Below, one piece after another: positions 16,514-26,210 of a stretch of 64,000 bases of DNA. A model generated the notes under the pieces. The model saw only the letters and a list, made by a program, of their open reading frames with translations. It searched no databases and had not been told where the DNA came from. Source of the DNA: Salsipaludibacter sp963812245 (GTDB taxonomy: Bacteria > Actinomycetota > Nitriliruptoria > Nitriliruptorales > Nitriliruptoraceae); the NCBI GenBank assembly GCA_963812245.1, contig CAWEUK010000003.1, positions 620,001-684,000 on the forward strand. The letters are read 5' to 3'. Position 1 is the first letter of the stretch; every line of letters starts with the position of its first letter. The translations under genes were made by a program, and so were the position numbers.

Positions 16514-17716
16514 GTGGCAACGATCGCCATCACGGGAATCAGTGGGTTCCTGGGTCGACGGGTGCACGAACACTTCCGTGCCCAGGGCCACACGGTCGTC
16601 GGTCTGGACCTGCGCGCACCCGAGGACAGCCACGGCCTGGTCTTCCACGAGGCCGACGTGCGCTCACGCGAGGACGTGGCGACCGCCTTCGCCGGGGTCG
16701 ACGCCGTCGTCCACCTGGCCACGGCGTCACGTGGCGGGCAGCCGGACCACTCCGTGAACGTCGGCGGATCGCACGTCGTGATCCAGGAGGCGGTGGCGGC
16801 CGGAGTCGACACCTTGGTGATCATGTCGTCGGCCATGGTCTACGGCGCGAATCCCGACAACCCCGTGCCCCTGCTCGAGTCGGCGCCCCTGCGTGGCGAC
16901 GGCGACTTCGCGCTGGCTGACCAGAAGGTCGCCGTCGAACACCTTGTCGAACCGCTCCTGGGTTCGACGGGCCCCCGCACCGTTGTCCTGCGTCCCGCGA
17001 TGATGGTGGGCGCGGACGGTGAGAACGTCCTGACGCGGGCCTTGCAGGGCAGCCGGATCCTGGCGGTGAAGGGCCACAATCCTCCCGTGCAGTTCGTGCA
17101 TGTCGACGACGTCGCGGCCGCCATCCAACTGGCCGTTTCCAGTGACATGTCCGGCGCCTACAACGTCGCATGCGAGGGCTGGCTGCCCAGCGACGAGATG
17201 CGCCCATTGCTGCGTCGGCGGGTCCTGGTGGTGCCCGAGGAGATCGCCTGGACGGCGATCGATCGCAGTCATGCCCTGGGGATCTCGAAGCTGCCGGCCT
17301 CCGGGCTGCCGTGGATCATGTGGCCGTGGGTGGTCTCGGTCGACCGACTGGCCGCGCACGGGTGGCAGCCGTCCATCGGCAATCGGGACGCCGCCGCCCT
17401 GCTTGCCGAGGAGACGTCGACCGTGCAGCTCGCGGGGATCGAGGCCGATCGTCGAACGGTACGGCGCGTCGGCATCGCGGCCGGGGTTGTCGGTGGGGTC
17501 CTGGCGCTTGGCGCGCTGGCCCGGCGCGGGGGGTCCGACCACGGCCAGGAGACCGGCTCCCGCTCGAACGAGCCGGCGCCGGCAGCACCTGACGTCGATG
17601 CAGCCCCTGCCTCCGCGGCCGACGACCGCGACGGCAACGGCGGCGACGGTGGGGCCGGTGCTGACGGCAAGGGTGGTGCTGACGGCGGTGGCAGTGGTGG
17701 CGGACCAGGATCGTGA
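16514..17716 (+). CDS. NAD-dependent epimerase/dehydratase (extended SDR) with membrane helix and Gly-rich tail
   Basis: 400 residues from GTG 16514 (AAAGG upstream; -10-like TAGTCT at 16439-16444). The Rossmann motif TGISGFLG is at 7-14, followed by DVRSREDVATAFAGVDAVVHLA and SSAMVYG. Past the catalytic fold there is a hydrophobic stretch near 317-336 and then a roughly 60-residue Gly/Asp/Ala-rich tail. That tail is unusual for sugar epimerases and suggests tethering. The sugar-nucleotide substrate is unknown. It overlaps moaE by one base. Confidence 0.8.
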   Translation: MATIAITGISGFLGRRVHEHFRAQGHTVVGLDLRAPEDSHGLVFHEADVRSREDVATAFAGVDAVVHLATASRGGQPDHSVNVGGSHVVIQEAVAAGVDTLVIMSSAMVYGANPDNPVPLLESAPLRGDGDFALADQKVAVEHLVEPLLGSTGPRTVVLRPAMMVGADGENVLTRALQGSRILAVKGHNPPVQFVHVDDVAAAIQLAVSSDMSGAYNVACEGWLPSDEMRPLLRRRVLVVPEEIAWTAIDRSHALGISKLPASGLPWIMWPWVVSVDRLAAHGWQPSIGNRDAAALLAEETSTVQLAGIEADRRTVRRVGIAAGVVGGVLALGALARRGGSDHGQETGSRSNEPAPAAPDVDAAPASAADDRDGNGGDGGAGADGKGGADGGGSGGGPGS

Positions 17717-18207
17717 TGCCGGTACAGCCCGCCGGCGATCCCCGCCGTGACCCCCCACGAGCGGATGTGCGGGTGCACGTGGATGTGACGACCGATCCGA
17801 TCGACATCGGGCACGCCCACGACGCGGTGGTCGACCCGGAGGCGGGCGCCGTCGGGGTCTTCAGTGGCGTCGTGCGCAACCACCACGACGGCCACGCCGT
17901 GGCGGGCATCACCTACGAGGCCTGGCCGGAGCGTGCCCCCGCAGCGCTCGCGGAGGTCGCGGACGAGGTTGCACGACGACACCAGGGCGTGCGCGCCATC
18001 CACGTCGTGCATCGGGTCGGTCCACTGCGCGTCGGTGACGTCAGCATCGTGTGCGCGGTGTCCTCGCCGCATCGTGGGGAAGCCCTGGCCGCCGTCGGAG
18101 ACCTCATCGACCTCGTGAAGGAACGCGTTCCGGTCTGGAAGCGCGAGGAGCTGGTGGATGGGCGCATTGCCTGGCCCGGCTCGGATGGGCCACGATCGCC
18201 GGCGTGA
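17716..18207 (+). CDS. moaE: Molybdopterin synthase catalytic subunit MoaE
   Basis: About 163 residues; the ATG at 17716 shares its A with the upstream stop (TGATG). MoaE features are VGVFSGVVRNHHDGHAV near the N-terminal core, YEAWPERA, VHRVGPLRVGD and the catalytic lysine region LVKERVPVWKRE. With MoaD it converts cPMP to molybdopterin in molybdenum-cofactor synthesis. No other moa gene is adjacent, although the fragment at the left edge is also a MoCF-type protein. Confidence 0.88.
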   Translation: MPVQPAGDPRRDPPRADVRVHVDVTTDPIDIGHAHDAVVDPEAGAVGVFSGVVRNHHDGHAVAGITYEAWPERAPAALAEVADEVARRHQGVRAIHVVHRVGPLRVGDVSIVCAVSSPHRGEALAAVGDLIDLVKERVPVWKREELVDGRIAWPGSDGPRSPA

Positions 18208-18344
18208 GGCATCGCCGACGACGCGATGGCGCCCGAGGTCGAGCGACCACCGTCCGTCCGTCGCATGCAGGTGTCGGTGGCGTCGACAGGTGGTCATACG
18301 GTGACGCGACATCGCACTGCCCCATTGGTCCGAGGCCACCCCTG

Positions 18345-19763
18345 ATGTCAGCGATCCCTGTCGTGTCCCGCACGGCCGCCCTGCTGGCGGTCGCGCTGGT
18401 GCTGCTTGCGGGCACCGGGGCACCGGGTGTGGTCACCGCCGCGTTCAGTGCCGTGGTCGGCAGTGCAGGCGGCGATGCCGATCCGGCCCTTGCCGCGGAG
18501 GACGGGCCCCTGGCCGACCCCTACCGCCCCCAGCAGTGGCACCTCGACCGGCTTGGACTGGATGGCACCCGCGAAACCCCCACTGGTGCGGGCATCGTGG
18601 TCGCCATCGTGGACTCGGGGATCGATCTCGAACACCCCGACCTCGCGGACGCCATCCTGCGAGACACCTCCGGCGAGGTCGTGGGATACGACTGGATCGA
18701 CGACGACACCGTGCCGGCGGACGAGTTCGGGCACGGCACGATGGTGGCGGGAGTGCTGGCGGCCGCTGCCGGCAACGGGGTGGGGGGCGTCGGTGTGGCG
18801 CCGGACGCGAAGCTCATGCCGTTGCGAGTGCTGGACGATGCAGGACAGGGTCCGACGAGCACGATCGCGGAGGCCATTCACTTCGCGGTGGACAACGGCG
18901 CCGATGTCGTCAACCTGTCGCTGGAGGCAGCCACGGCCATCGGCGTGGACCGCATCCCTGCCGTGATCACCGCGATCGAGCGTGCCGTCGCTGCCGACGT
19001 GGTCGTCGTGGCGTCGGCCGGGAACCGCGGCGAGCCCCTGTCGGACTTCGCCCCGGAGTTGGGCGTGGTCGTGGTCGGTGCCACGGACCGCGACGATTCC
19101 CGTGCGGGTTTCTCCGACGGCGGCCGGGTCGACCTCCTGATGGCACCGGGCGTCGACATCGTGTCGACCTGGTGTCGTCCGGCCGAATCCATGACCTGCG
19201 ACGGCATCACCCACAACCAGGGGATCGCGGACGGGACCTCGTTCGCGGCGCCCCAGGTCGCCGGCCTCGTGGCGTTGCTGCGCGGCGCCGGTCTGTCGGG
19301 TGCGGAGTCGGTGGCACGACTGCGCGCGACGACCGTGGACATCGGCGAGCCTGGCCCGGATCCCGAGACCGGCATGGGCCTGGTCACCGCCACTGCGGCG
19401 CTGCGAGGCTGGCCCGGTCCGCTCGATGCAGCCCGCCCCCCGGTGGTGGACGAAGAACCCAGTCCGGCGGCCGTCGACGTGATTCCGGCCGTGTCCCAGC
19501 CCGAGCAGATCGTCGAGGCCACCGCGCCGCGACCGTTCCGGGTGATGGCGTGGATCCTCGTGGCCACCATCGCGTTGGCCATCGCCATCATCACCAGGGG
19601 GATCGCGGCCCAACGGCGGGTTCGTCCGGTCGGGACCATGCCCGACCTGGGCACGGGCGCCGCCGGATCGGCGCCGGCTCCCCGCCCGCCGGTCGTCGTG
19701 ATGCCCGGCGGTCGTGACCGCGGGCCCACGGATGGGCGCGAGGACGACTCCGGTGACCAGTGA
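18345..19763 (+). CDS. Secreted, membrane-anchored subtilisin-like serine protease (mycosin-like, S8)
   Basis: 472 residues. An N-terminal signal peptide spans about 1-33. The S8 catalytic triad is Asp90 (VAIVDSGID), His130 (EFGHGTMVAGV) and Ser299 (DGTSFAAPQVAG). After a Pro-rich linker, a single membrane helix at about 391-413 is followed by a basic, Pro-rich cytoplasmic tail. This is the mycosin (MycP) layout, but no ESX/T7SS genes are in the window, so a stand-alone extracytoplasmic protease is equally likely. The ATG at 18345 is preceded by GAGG; -10-like TACGGT is at 18297-18302. Confidence 0.88.
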   Translation: MSAIPVVSRTAALLAVALVLLAGTGAPGVVTAAFSAVVGSAGGDADPALAAEDGPLADPYRPQQWHLDRLGLDGTRETPTGAGIVVAIVDSGIDLEHPDLADAILRDTSGEVVGYDWIDDDTVPADEFGHGTMVAGVLAAAAGNGVGGVGVAPDAKLMPLRVLDDAGQGPTSTIAEAIHFAVDNGADVVNLSLEAATAIGVDRIPAVITAIERAVAADVVVVASAGNRGEPLSDFAPELGVVVVGATDRDDSRAGFSDGGRVDLLMAPGVDIVSTWCRPAESMTCDGITHNQGIADGTSFAAPQVAGLVALLRGAGLSGAESVARLRATTVDIGEPGPDPETGMGLVTATAALRGWPGPLDAARPPVVDEEPSPAAVDVIPAVSQPEQIVEATAPRPFRVMAWILVATIALAIAIITRGIAAQRRVRPVGTMPDLGTGAAGSAPAPRPPVVVMPGGRDRGPTDGREDDSGDQ

Positions 19764-19920
19764 CCCGCAGCCACCGGTGCAGGGTGGGCGAGCGGTCCCT
19801 GATCCCCGTCGGCTCCGCTTCGCGGCCGCGCCCGACAACGGCATACCCTGCGCTGACACTCCCACCGGCGGGGTGTGCCCAACGAGCGGCCGGCCGTGAC
19901 TCGAAACCCACGAGGATGAC

Positions 19921-21078
19921 GTGATCGACCAGCCCGGCACTGCGACTGTGCGCACCGAGACGCCACAGCCCCAGCGCCGTCCCACCCTCGCCATCCTGGG
20001 TGTCGTCATCATCCTGGTGCTGGGGTTCGCCGCCGTGGCGTGGGCGACCGGCGTGGTCGGCTGCGACACGTTCCAGCACCAGCCGACCTGCAACGTCGCC
20101 ATGCTGCCGGGCCCGACCAAGACCGTGGACGACCTGATCGAGGTGGACGCCCCGGAGACGTTCGGTTCGGAGGGGGAATTCGTCCTCACCACGATCGTCG
20201 TGGACTCCAAGCTCACGGTGTGGGAGTACGTCACCGACCTGCTCGATGACGACACGGCAGTCGTCGACCGCGAATCGATCTACCCGGGTGGTCAGACCGT
20301 CCAGGATGCCCGCATCGAGAACGAGATCCTGATGTCGGACAGCCAGTTGACGGCCAAGGTTGCGGCGTTGGAGCACCTGGACGTCGACCTCGAGACGCTG
20401 ACTGCCGGTGGCGAGGTGGTCACGGTCCTGCCCGACACCCCGGCCGAGACGGCCGAACTGGTTCCCGGTGACGTCATCACGCAGGTCGACGGCGCCGCAG
20501 TCGGCAATGCCGACGAGGCGGTGGCGGCCATTGGCCAGTTGGCACCCGGCGACGTGGTCACCCTGACGATCGGCGAGGGCGAGGGCGCCGCCGAGGTGGA
20601 CGTCGAGTTGGCGCCCAATCCCGAGGACGAGGCCCGGCCCTACGTCGGCGTGCTCCTGCGCGACTACCAGGTGCTGCCGTATGACATCGACATCGAGGCA
20701 GGAGCCATCGGGGGCCCGTCCGCCGGACTGCTCTTCTCGCTCGGGATCGTGGACCGCCTGTCGGAGGAGGACCTGACCGGCGGCGCCATCGTGGCCGGGA
20801 CCGGGACCATCGACACCCAGGGACAGGTCGGCCCCATCGGGGGGATCGTGCAGAAGGTCGCCGGTGCGGTGGATCGTGACGAACCGGCCACGGTCTTCCT
20901 GGTGCCGGACGGAAACTGGGACGCCGCGGTGACGGCCACGCCGGCCGACGACGTGACCCTGGTCCGGGTGGCGACGTTGGACCAGGCCGTCACCGCACTC
21001 GAGGCGTTGGCCGCGGGCACCACCCCCGACAACGTCGTGGTGGTGGGTCCGGACGGTCGCGAGCCAGTCGCCGGCTGA
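19921..21078 (+). CDS. Membrane-anchored PDZ-S16 (Lon-like, YlbL-type) protease
   Basis: 385 residues from GTG 19921 (GAGGA upstream). One membrane helix at about 22-44 is followed by a PDZ domain (about 165-235) and a Lon-type S16 protease domain. Its catalytic Ser267 lies in GGPSAGL and Lys312 in GGIVQKVAGA. The active site faces outside the membrane. In Bacillus the homologue YlbL acts in checkpoint recovery after DNA damage; the actinobacterial role is not established. It lies between a subtilase and a UPF0182 protein, a common actinobacterial neighbourhood. Confidence 0.9.
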   Translation: MIDQPGTATVRTETPQPQRRPTLAILGVVIILVLGFAAVAWATGVVGCDTFQHQPTCNVAMLPGPTKTVDDLIEVDAPETFGSEGEFVLTTIVVDSKLTVWEYVTDLLDDDTAVVDRESIYPGGQTVQDARIENEILMSDSQLTAKVAALEHLDVDLETLTAGGEVVTVLPDTPAETAELVPGDVITQVDGAAVGNADEAVAAIGQLAPGDVVTLTIGEGEGAAEVDVELAPNPEDEARPYVGVLLRDYQVLPYDIDIEAGAIGGPSAGLLFSLGIVDRLSEEDLTGGAIVAGTGTIDTQGQVGPIGGIVQKVAGAVDRDEPATVFLVPDGNWDAAVTATPADDVTLVRVATLDQAVTALEALAAGTTPDNVVVVGPDGREPVAG

Positions 21079-21189
21079 CGGGTCGAGCGCGGTCGTCGCA
21101 CCCCCGCGGGCGGGCGGCATACGCTGGGTGCCCGCAGATCCAACGGGACCGCTGCAGCCGGGCCCGCCCGACTCGCCAGGAGCCCATCG

Positions 21190-24084
21190 GTGCGCACCGC
21201 CATCCGGAAACGCCTTCCCCTGGTCATCCTCGCCCTGCTGTTCCTGGTCGTGCTGTTCAGCCAGCGGGTGGCGGTGTTCTCGACTGACCTCTGGTGGTTC
21301 CGCGAGGTTGGCGCCGGCAGCGTGTTCACGACGTCCCTGTTCGCCCGACTGGGCCTGGGTGCCGTGGGCGCTGTCACCGTCGGCGCGATCGTGGCTGCCA
21401 ACCTCGTCCTGGTGCGCCGCCTGCGCCCCACCGTCATGCCCAGTTCACCGCAGCAGGCCATCATCGAGCAGTACCGCAACCAGGCCGAGCCCTACTTCAA
21501 GTGGATCATCGCCGGGGTGGCGATCGTGTTCGGCCTGACGTCGGGTGCGGCGCTGGCCTACGAGTGGCCGACCTACCTGTTGTGGCGCAACGGCGGTGAC
21601 TTCGGACAACTGGATCCGCAGTTCGGACAGGACGTCGGCTTCTACGTGTTCGACCTGCCGTGGTGGCAGGCGATGCAGTCGTGGGGTGTCACCACGATGG
21701 TCCTGGTGGGGTTCCTGTGCATCGGTGGGCACCTGATGCTGGGCGGCATCCGGCCGGATGCCCCGCGCGACCGCGTCCTGCCCCAGGTGCGTACGCACCT
21801 CGCCCTCATCCTCGTCGCGATCCTGGGCCTGCGTGCGTGGGGGTATTGGCTGGACCGCTACGAGTTGAACTTCTCCGAGCGGGGCACCGTCACGGGCGCC
21901 TCGTACACCGACGTCAACGCCGAACTGCCCGCCCTGTACCTCCTCCTGGTGATCTCGGTGGTGGCCATTGCGCTGGTGGCGTGGGGTGCCCGCCAGGGCT
22001 CGTTCACGTTGCCGGCCATCGCCCTGGGGCTGTTGGTCGCGGGCTCGCTGCTGTTGCAGGGCGCGTACCCGGCGGTCATCCAACGCCTGCGCGTCGAACC
22101 CCAGGAGCTGGATCGTGAACAGCCCTACATCGAGGCGAACCTGGCGATGACCCGGGCTGCCTACGGCCTCACCGACCTCGACCTCGAGCCGTTCACCATC
22201 ACCAACGACCTCGACATGGCCCAGATCGAGGCGAACGAGGCGACCTTCGACAACATCCGGTTGTGGGACCCCCAGTTGCTCCAGGACAACTACCAGGAAC
22301 TGCAGGCGCTGCGTCCCTACTACGAGTTCCACGACGTCGACATCGATCGCTACACCATCGACGGCGAGCAGCGACAGGTCATGCTCTCGACCCGCGAACT
22401 GGACCGTGACGGTCTCCAGAGCCAGTGGCAGAACGAGCGCCTGACCTTCACCCACGGCTTCGGCGTGGTCGCCAGCCAGGTCAACACGGCCAGTCGCAAC
22501 GGCCAGCCGGTGTTCCTGGCGTCCGACATCCCGCCGCGGACCAACCCGGCGCAGGCGCCCGAGGGCGAACTGGTCCCGGACAATCCCGCCCTGTACTTCG
22601 CCGAGGACGGCTTCCCCGACTACGCCATCCTCAACACCGACCAGGACGAACTGGACTACGAACGTCCGGCCACCCAGGAACAGGTCAACGTCAACTACGC
22701 CGGTGACGGCGGCATCGCGCTGGGCGGCTTCCTGCGTCGCGTCGCCTTCGGGCTGCGCTTCAGCGATTCGAACTTCGTCCTGTCCAACCTGCTCAACGAC
22801 GACTCGCGCGTGACCTTCAACCGCACGATCTCCCAGCGGGTCAGCGAGGTGGCGCCGTACCTGGTCCTGGACGAGGACCCCTACCCGGTGGTGCTCGAGG
22901 ACCGCGTGGTGTGGGTGCAGGACGCCTACACGACCTCCACGAACTATCCCTACAGCGAGTACGCGTCGTTCGAGACCGCCACCGGGCCGACCCGCGTCAA
23001 CTACGTCCGCAACTCCGTCAAGGCTGTCGTCGACGCCTACGACGGTTCCGTGACGCTGTACGTGGTGGACCCCGACGACCCGATCATCGCCGCGTGGCGC
23101 AAGGCGTTCAAGGACCAGTTGTTCGTCGACGTGGCCGACGCCCCCGAGGAACTCGTCGCCCACTTCCGCTACCCCGAGGACCTGTTCAGCCTGCAGGCAC
23201 AGCTGTACGGCACCTACCACATCCCCGGTGCCCGAGCCTTCTACAACAAGGCCGACCAGTGGGCCATCCCGCGTGACGCCGCCGCGCTCGAGAACAACCC
23301 GTCGCTGGACGAGTTCTCCGCACCGCTCGACCCCTACTACCTCGTCATGACGTTGCCGGGCGAGACCACCAGCGAGTTCGTCCTGATCCAGCCATACGTG
23401 CCGCAGGGCAAGGAGAACATGATCGCCTGGATGGCGGCACGTTCCGACCCGGCCAACTACGGCGAGCTGTTCGCCGTCCAGTTCCCGACCGATGCCAACG
23501 TGCTGGGGCCACGCCAGGCGCATGGTCGCATCGAGCAGGAATCCGAGATCGCGCGCGAGATCACCCTGGTCGACCAGGCTGGCTCCGACCTGATCCGCGG
23601 CAACCTGCTGGTCCTGCCCGTCGAGCAGTCACTCCTGTACGTCGAGCCCCTGTTCCTGGTCAACCCCCAGTCACAGATTCCCGAGTTGTGGCAGGTCGTT
23701 CTGGTCCTCGAGGATCGCGTCGTGATGCGTCCCAACCTGCCCGAGGCCCTGGCGGCCCTGGTGGAGTCCGGACCGCCCATCGAGGACGGGACGACGGATG
23801 CCTCGGACCCCGACGTCGACGACGACGCCACCGCCGAGCAGTTGATCCTGGACGCGCTCGACTTGTTCGTGGAAGCCGACGACGCCCTGGCAGAGGGGGA
23901 CCTGGGCGCGTACCAGACGCTCAATGACCAGGCTCGGGAGCAACTGGCCCGGGCTGCCGAGCTGCAGGGTCTGGACGTGCCGGAGGAGGAGCCGACGCCG
24001 CTGCCGGGCGAGCCGGGTGGCGAGGCATCGCCAGGGGCAGCGCCGACCGCCACGTCGGCACCCACCGAGGCAGCCGGCGGGTGA
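21190..24084 (+). CDS. UPF0182 family large membrane protein
   Basis: 964 residues from GTG 21190 (AGGAG upstream). Six to seven hydrophobic segments occupy the first 300 residues, starting LVILALLFLVVLFSQRVAVFSTDLWWFREVG, the UPF0182 opening. They are followed by a large extracytoplasmic domain with repeated FNRTISQRVSEVAPYLVLDEDPYPVV and NYPYSEYAS features. A Pro/Ala/acidic C-terminal tail ends it. The function is unknown; the large extracellular domain suggests an envelope role. Confidence 0.92.
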   Translation: MRTAIRKRLPLVILALLFLVVLFSQRVAVFSTDLWWFREVGAGSVFTTSLFARLGLGAVGAVTVGAIVAANLVLVRRLRPTVMPSSPQQAIIEQYRNQAEPYFKWIIAGVAIVFGLTSGAALAYEWPTYLLWRNGGDFGQLDPQFGQDVGFYVFDLPWWQAMQSWGVTTMVLVGFLCIGGHLMLGGIRPDAPRDRVLPQVRTHLALILVAILGLRAWGYWLDRYELNFSERGTVTGASYTDVNAELPALYLLLVISVVAIALVAWGARQGSFTLPAIALGLLVAGSLLLQGAYPAVIQRLRVEPQELDREQPYIEANLAMTRAAYGLTDLDLEPFTITNDLDMAQIEANEATFDNIRLWDPQLLQDNYQELQALRPYYEFHDVDIDRYTIDGEQRQVMLSTRELDRDGLQSQWQNERLTFTHGFGVVASQVNTASRNGQPVFLASDIPPRTNPAQAPEGELVPDNPALYFAEDGFPDYAILNTDQDELDYERPATQEQVNVNYAGDGGIALGGFLRRVAFGLRFSDSNFVLSNLLNDDSRVTFNRTISQRVSEVAPYLVLDEDPYPVVLEDRVVWVQDAYTTSTNYPYSEYASFETATGPTRVNYVRNSVKAVVDAYDGSVTLYVVDPDDPIIAAWRKAFKDQLFVDVADAPEELVAHFRYPEDLFSLQAQLYGTYHIPGARAFYNKADQWAIPRDAAALENNPSLDEFSAPLDPYYLVMTLPGETTSEFVLIQPYVPQGKENMIAWMAARSDPANYGELFAVQFPTDANVLGPRQAHGRIEQESEIAREITLVDQAGSDLIRGNLLVLPVEQSLLYVEPLFLVNPQSQIPELWQVVLVLEDRVVMRPNLPEALAALVESGPPIEDGTTDASDPDVDDDATAEQLILDALDLFVEADDALAEGDLGAYQTLNDQAREQLARAAELQGLDVPEEEPTPLPGEPGGEASPGAAPTATSAPTEAAGG

Positions 24085-25301
24085 CCATGCAGCCGGTCCT
24101 GCCGGACGTCCGCGAGTGGACGAGCGCCGACCTGGTCGGGCTGGTCGCGGAGATGGTCGGGTGGACCGGCGAGGTCCCCACGGATGCGCGGCCGGCCCGT
24201 CGACCGCGCCAGTTCACCGCCCACGGTGAGGGCCTGCGGGGGGTCGTGGTCATCGTCGTCGACGGGCTGGGATGGCACCAGTTGGTCGGGTGTGGGCATG
24301 CCCCACTGCTGGAGACGGCCGCGGCCGACCAGGCGCCGATCCGTGCCGAGTTGCCATCGACGACGGTCACGAACCTGGCCGCCATCGGGACCGGGCGCCG
24401 AGGTGGGGACCACGGGCTGCTGGGCTACACCATGGTGCTGCCGGATGGCGCCGGGGTTCCCGCCGTCTTCAATCCGCTGGTGTGGCGATTTGGACTGCGT
24501 GGAGGTGGTGGTGATGCACGCGTGGAGGTCGTGCCGGAGTCGCTCGTCCCGCGGCCGACCATGTTCGAGACGCTGGCACGTGCCGGGGTGGAGATGACCG
24601 TCGTGGTCGATCCCGCATTCGTGGACTCGGGGCTGACCAGGGCCGCGCTGCGTGGTGGCCAGCGGCTGGCGCGCCGAGGACTGACGGCCACGCTGGCGGC
24701 AGCAGTGTCGGCTGCCACTGCCACGACCGGACCCGCCATCGCGTACTGCCACCACCCCACGGTCGACACGATGGGCCACGTCCATGGTCCTGACACGCCG
24801 CCGTGGCAGGCGGCCGTGGCCCAGGTCGACGCCGCGCTGCAGGTGGCCGCCGCCGACCTGCCCGACGACGTGGCGATCGTGGTGACTGCCGACCACGGGA
24901 TGGTTCCCGTCGCGCCGGCCGACGTGGTCGAGTTGGGTCCCGGACATCCGCTGTTGCACGGCGTGGCGATGGTGGCCGGCGAACCCCGCATGCGCACGCT
25001 GGTGGTGGACCCCGACGCGGACCCGGCCGAGGTCGCCCAGCGGTGGCGCGTCGCCCTGGGCGACACGGCGACGGTGATCGCGACCCGGCAGGCGGTTGCC
25101 GACGGGTGGTTCGGTGCCGTCGTGCCACCTGCCCACGGGGCGCGGCTGGGCGACCTGGTGGTGGCCAGTCACGTCGGGGCCGTGAGCCATCCCCGCGTCG
25201 ATCCCCACGGTGGCCGCCTGGCGGGCATGCACGGCTCCATCACCGCTGCCGAGCGTGACATTCCCGCCCTGGTGCTGACGAGGTCGTCGACCACGTCGTG
25301 A
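24081..25301 (+). CDS. Alkaline-phosphatase-superfamily nucleotide pyrophosphatase/phosphodiesterase
   Basis: 406 residues from GTG 24081, which overlaps the UPF0182 stop by 4 bases (GTGA). Superfamily features are the metal Asp61 (VVIVVDGLG), the nucleophile region LPSTTVTNLAAIGTG (Thr94/Thr95), HHPTVDTMGHVHGP and the DHGM metal motif (VTADHGMVPV). Members hydrolyse phosphodiesters or pyrophosphates. No signal peptide is seen, so the protein is probably cytoplasmic despite the envelope neighbourhood. Confidence 0.85.
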   Translation: MTMQPVLPDVREWTSADLVGLVAEMVGWTGEVPTDARPARRPRQFTAHGEGLRGVVVIVVDGLGWHQLVGCGHAPLLETAAADQAPIRAELPSTTVTNLAAIGTGRRGGDHGLLGYTMVLPDGAGVPAVFNPLVWRFGLRGGGGDARVEVVPESLVPRPTMFETLARAGVEMTVVVDPAFVDSGLTRAALRGGQRLARRGLTATLAAAVSAATATTGPAIAYCHHPTVDTMGHVHGPDTPPWQAAVAQVDAALQVAAADLPDDVAIVVTADHGMVPVAPADVVELGPGHPLLHGVAMVAGEPRMRTLVVDPDADPAEVAQRWRVALGDTATVIATRQAVADGWFGAVVPPAHGARLGDLVVASHVGAVSHPRVDPHGGRLAGMHGSITAAERDIPALVLTRSSTTS

Positions 25302-25641
25302 CCGCCCCAGGGATGCCGCCGCCACCGCGGCCCACCTGCGTGCGCCGCCACCGCGGCCGACCCACGCACGTTGTCGCCCAGTCCTGAAGTCGGCTGCGCC
25401 AGTGAGCGCCTCCGCCCACTCGTGCAGTCGACCCTGGCCGATTCGGGGGAACACGCCAAGGTGGGCTCGGGCGAGATGCCAGATCGAGGGCAACGACGGT
25501 GCTGGGTGGGCATGCGGGCAGCGCGGTCGGGCCACTCGGACCGTGCGATGGGCGCACGACTTGGGTCGGTGGCCTACAGTGTTGAGTGGTCGACCCCCAT
25601 TCGCAGTCGACGATGTCAGCAGGCCACCAAGGAGCACCAGC
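25302..25641. other. 340-bp intergenic region
   Basis: No gene is supported. A 16-bp direct repeat CGCCGCCACCGCGGCC occurs at 25317-25332 and 25343-25358 (26-bp period), just past the phosphodiesterase stop. TACAGT near 25575 is a plausible -10 for the small protein at 25642. Confidence 0.4.
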
Positions 25642-25890
25642 ATGGACACCCGCCTCGAGGACGAAGACGTACTGGTCACCGTGGGCCATGGCGAGAAGGC
25701 GCACGTCTTCCGCCACCAGCAGGGCGCCACCTACAAGGTGCGAACCATGCAGGACGGCGGCAGTGTCTTCGACCGTGCCCTGTGCGGCTCGGGTGGCGAG
25801 ATGCGCTTGGCCCACGGCGACGACCTGTGCAAGACGTGCGCCAGCCTGCTTGACGCCGCGGTGACGGAGGCGGCAGCATCGACGGCGTGA
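25642..25890 (+). CDS. Small Cys-containing protein, DUF3039-like
   Basis: 82 residues from ATG 25642 with AAGGAG 7 bases upstream. An ALCGSGG segment and a CKTCASLLDA segment resemble the CG...CxxC ending of DUF3039-type actinobacterial proteins and could bind zinc. An acidic opening (MDTRLEDEDVLVTVGHGEKAHVF) precedes it. No function is known. It lies upstream of dodecin on the same strand with 61 bases between. Confidence 0.65.
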   Translation: MDTRLEDEDVLVTVGHGEKAHVFRHQQGATYKVRTMQDGGSVFDRALCGSGGEMRLAHGDDLCKTCASLLDAAVTEAAASTA

Positions 25891-25951
25891 TGACGATCCC
25901 TTCACCCGTCACCGCCACCTCCACATGACGCCACGCCCCAAGGACCAGCCG

Positions 25952-26176
25952 ATGAGCAATGTCTACAAGAAGGTCGAGCTGGTCGGCTCGTCCAGCGAAT
26001 CCATCGAGGACGCCATCCAGATCGCGATCTCCAAGGCGGGGGAGTCCACCCGCAACCTCGACTGGTTCGAGGTCGACGAGATCCGGGGCTGGATCGACGA
26101 CAACGTCGTGCAGCACTACCAGGTGACGCTGAAGGTGGGCTTCCGCGTCGACGAGGCGAATGCCGTGCAGGATTGA
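25952..26176 (+). CDS. Dodecin (flavin-binding)
   Basis: 74 residues from ATG 25952 (AAGGA upstream), starting MSNVYKKVELVGSSSESIED. Family landmarks are AIQIAISKAGESTRNLDWFEV and the C-terminal YQVTLKVGFRV strand. Dodecins form hollow dodecamers that store flavin or CoA. A more upstream ATG at 25925 is less likely. The stop codon region doubles as the -35 element of the cimA leader promoter. Confidence 0.92.
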   Translation: MSNVYKKVELVGSSSESIEDAIQIAISKAGESTRNLDWFEVDEIRGWIDDNVVQHYQVTLKVGFRVDEANAVQD

Positions 26177-26202
26177 CGCGCACACTGCGCACGACGTACG
26201 GT
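26173..26202 (+). promoter_or_regulatory. Promoter of the cimA leader
   Basis: TTGACG (26173-26178) and TACGGT (26197-26202) with an 18-bp spacer form one of the best promoter matches in the window. The predicted start of transcription falls at or within about 2 bases of the ATG at 26211. Confidence 0.65.
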
Positions 26203-26210
26203 CAGGCGCC

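Noticed and set aside
21445..23523. 692-codon minus-strand ORF opposite the UPF0182 gene
   Set aside because: It is antisense to a well-supported family protein and its His/Gln/Val/Arg-rich composition is that of high-GC shadow frames.
25317..25358. CRISPR-like or regulatory direct repeat
   Set aside because: Only two 16-bp copies of a simple GC-rich sequence just after a stop codon; compositional chance or a terminator is more likely.
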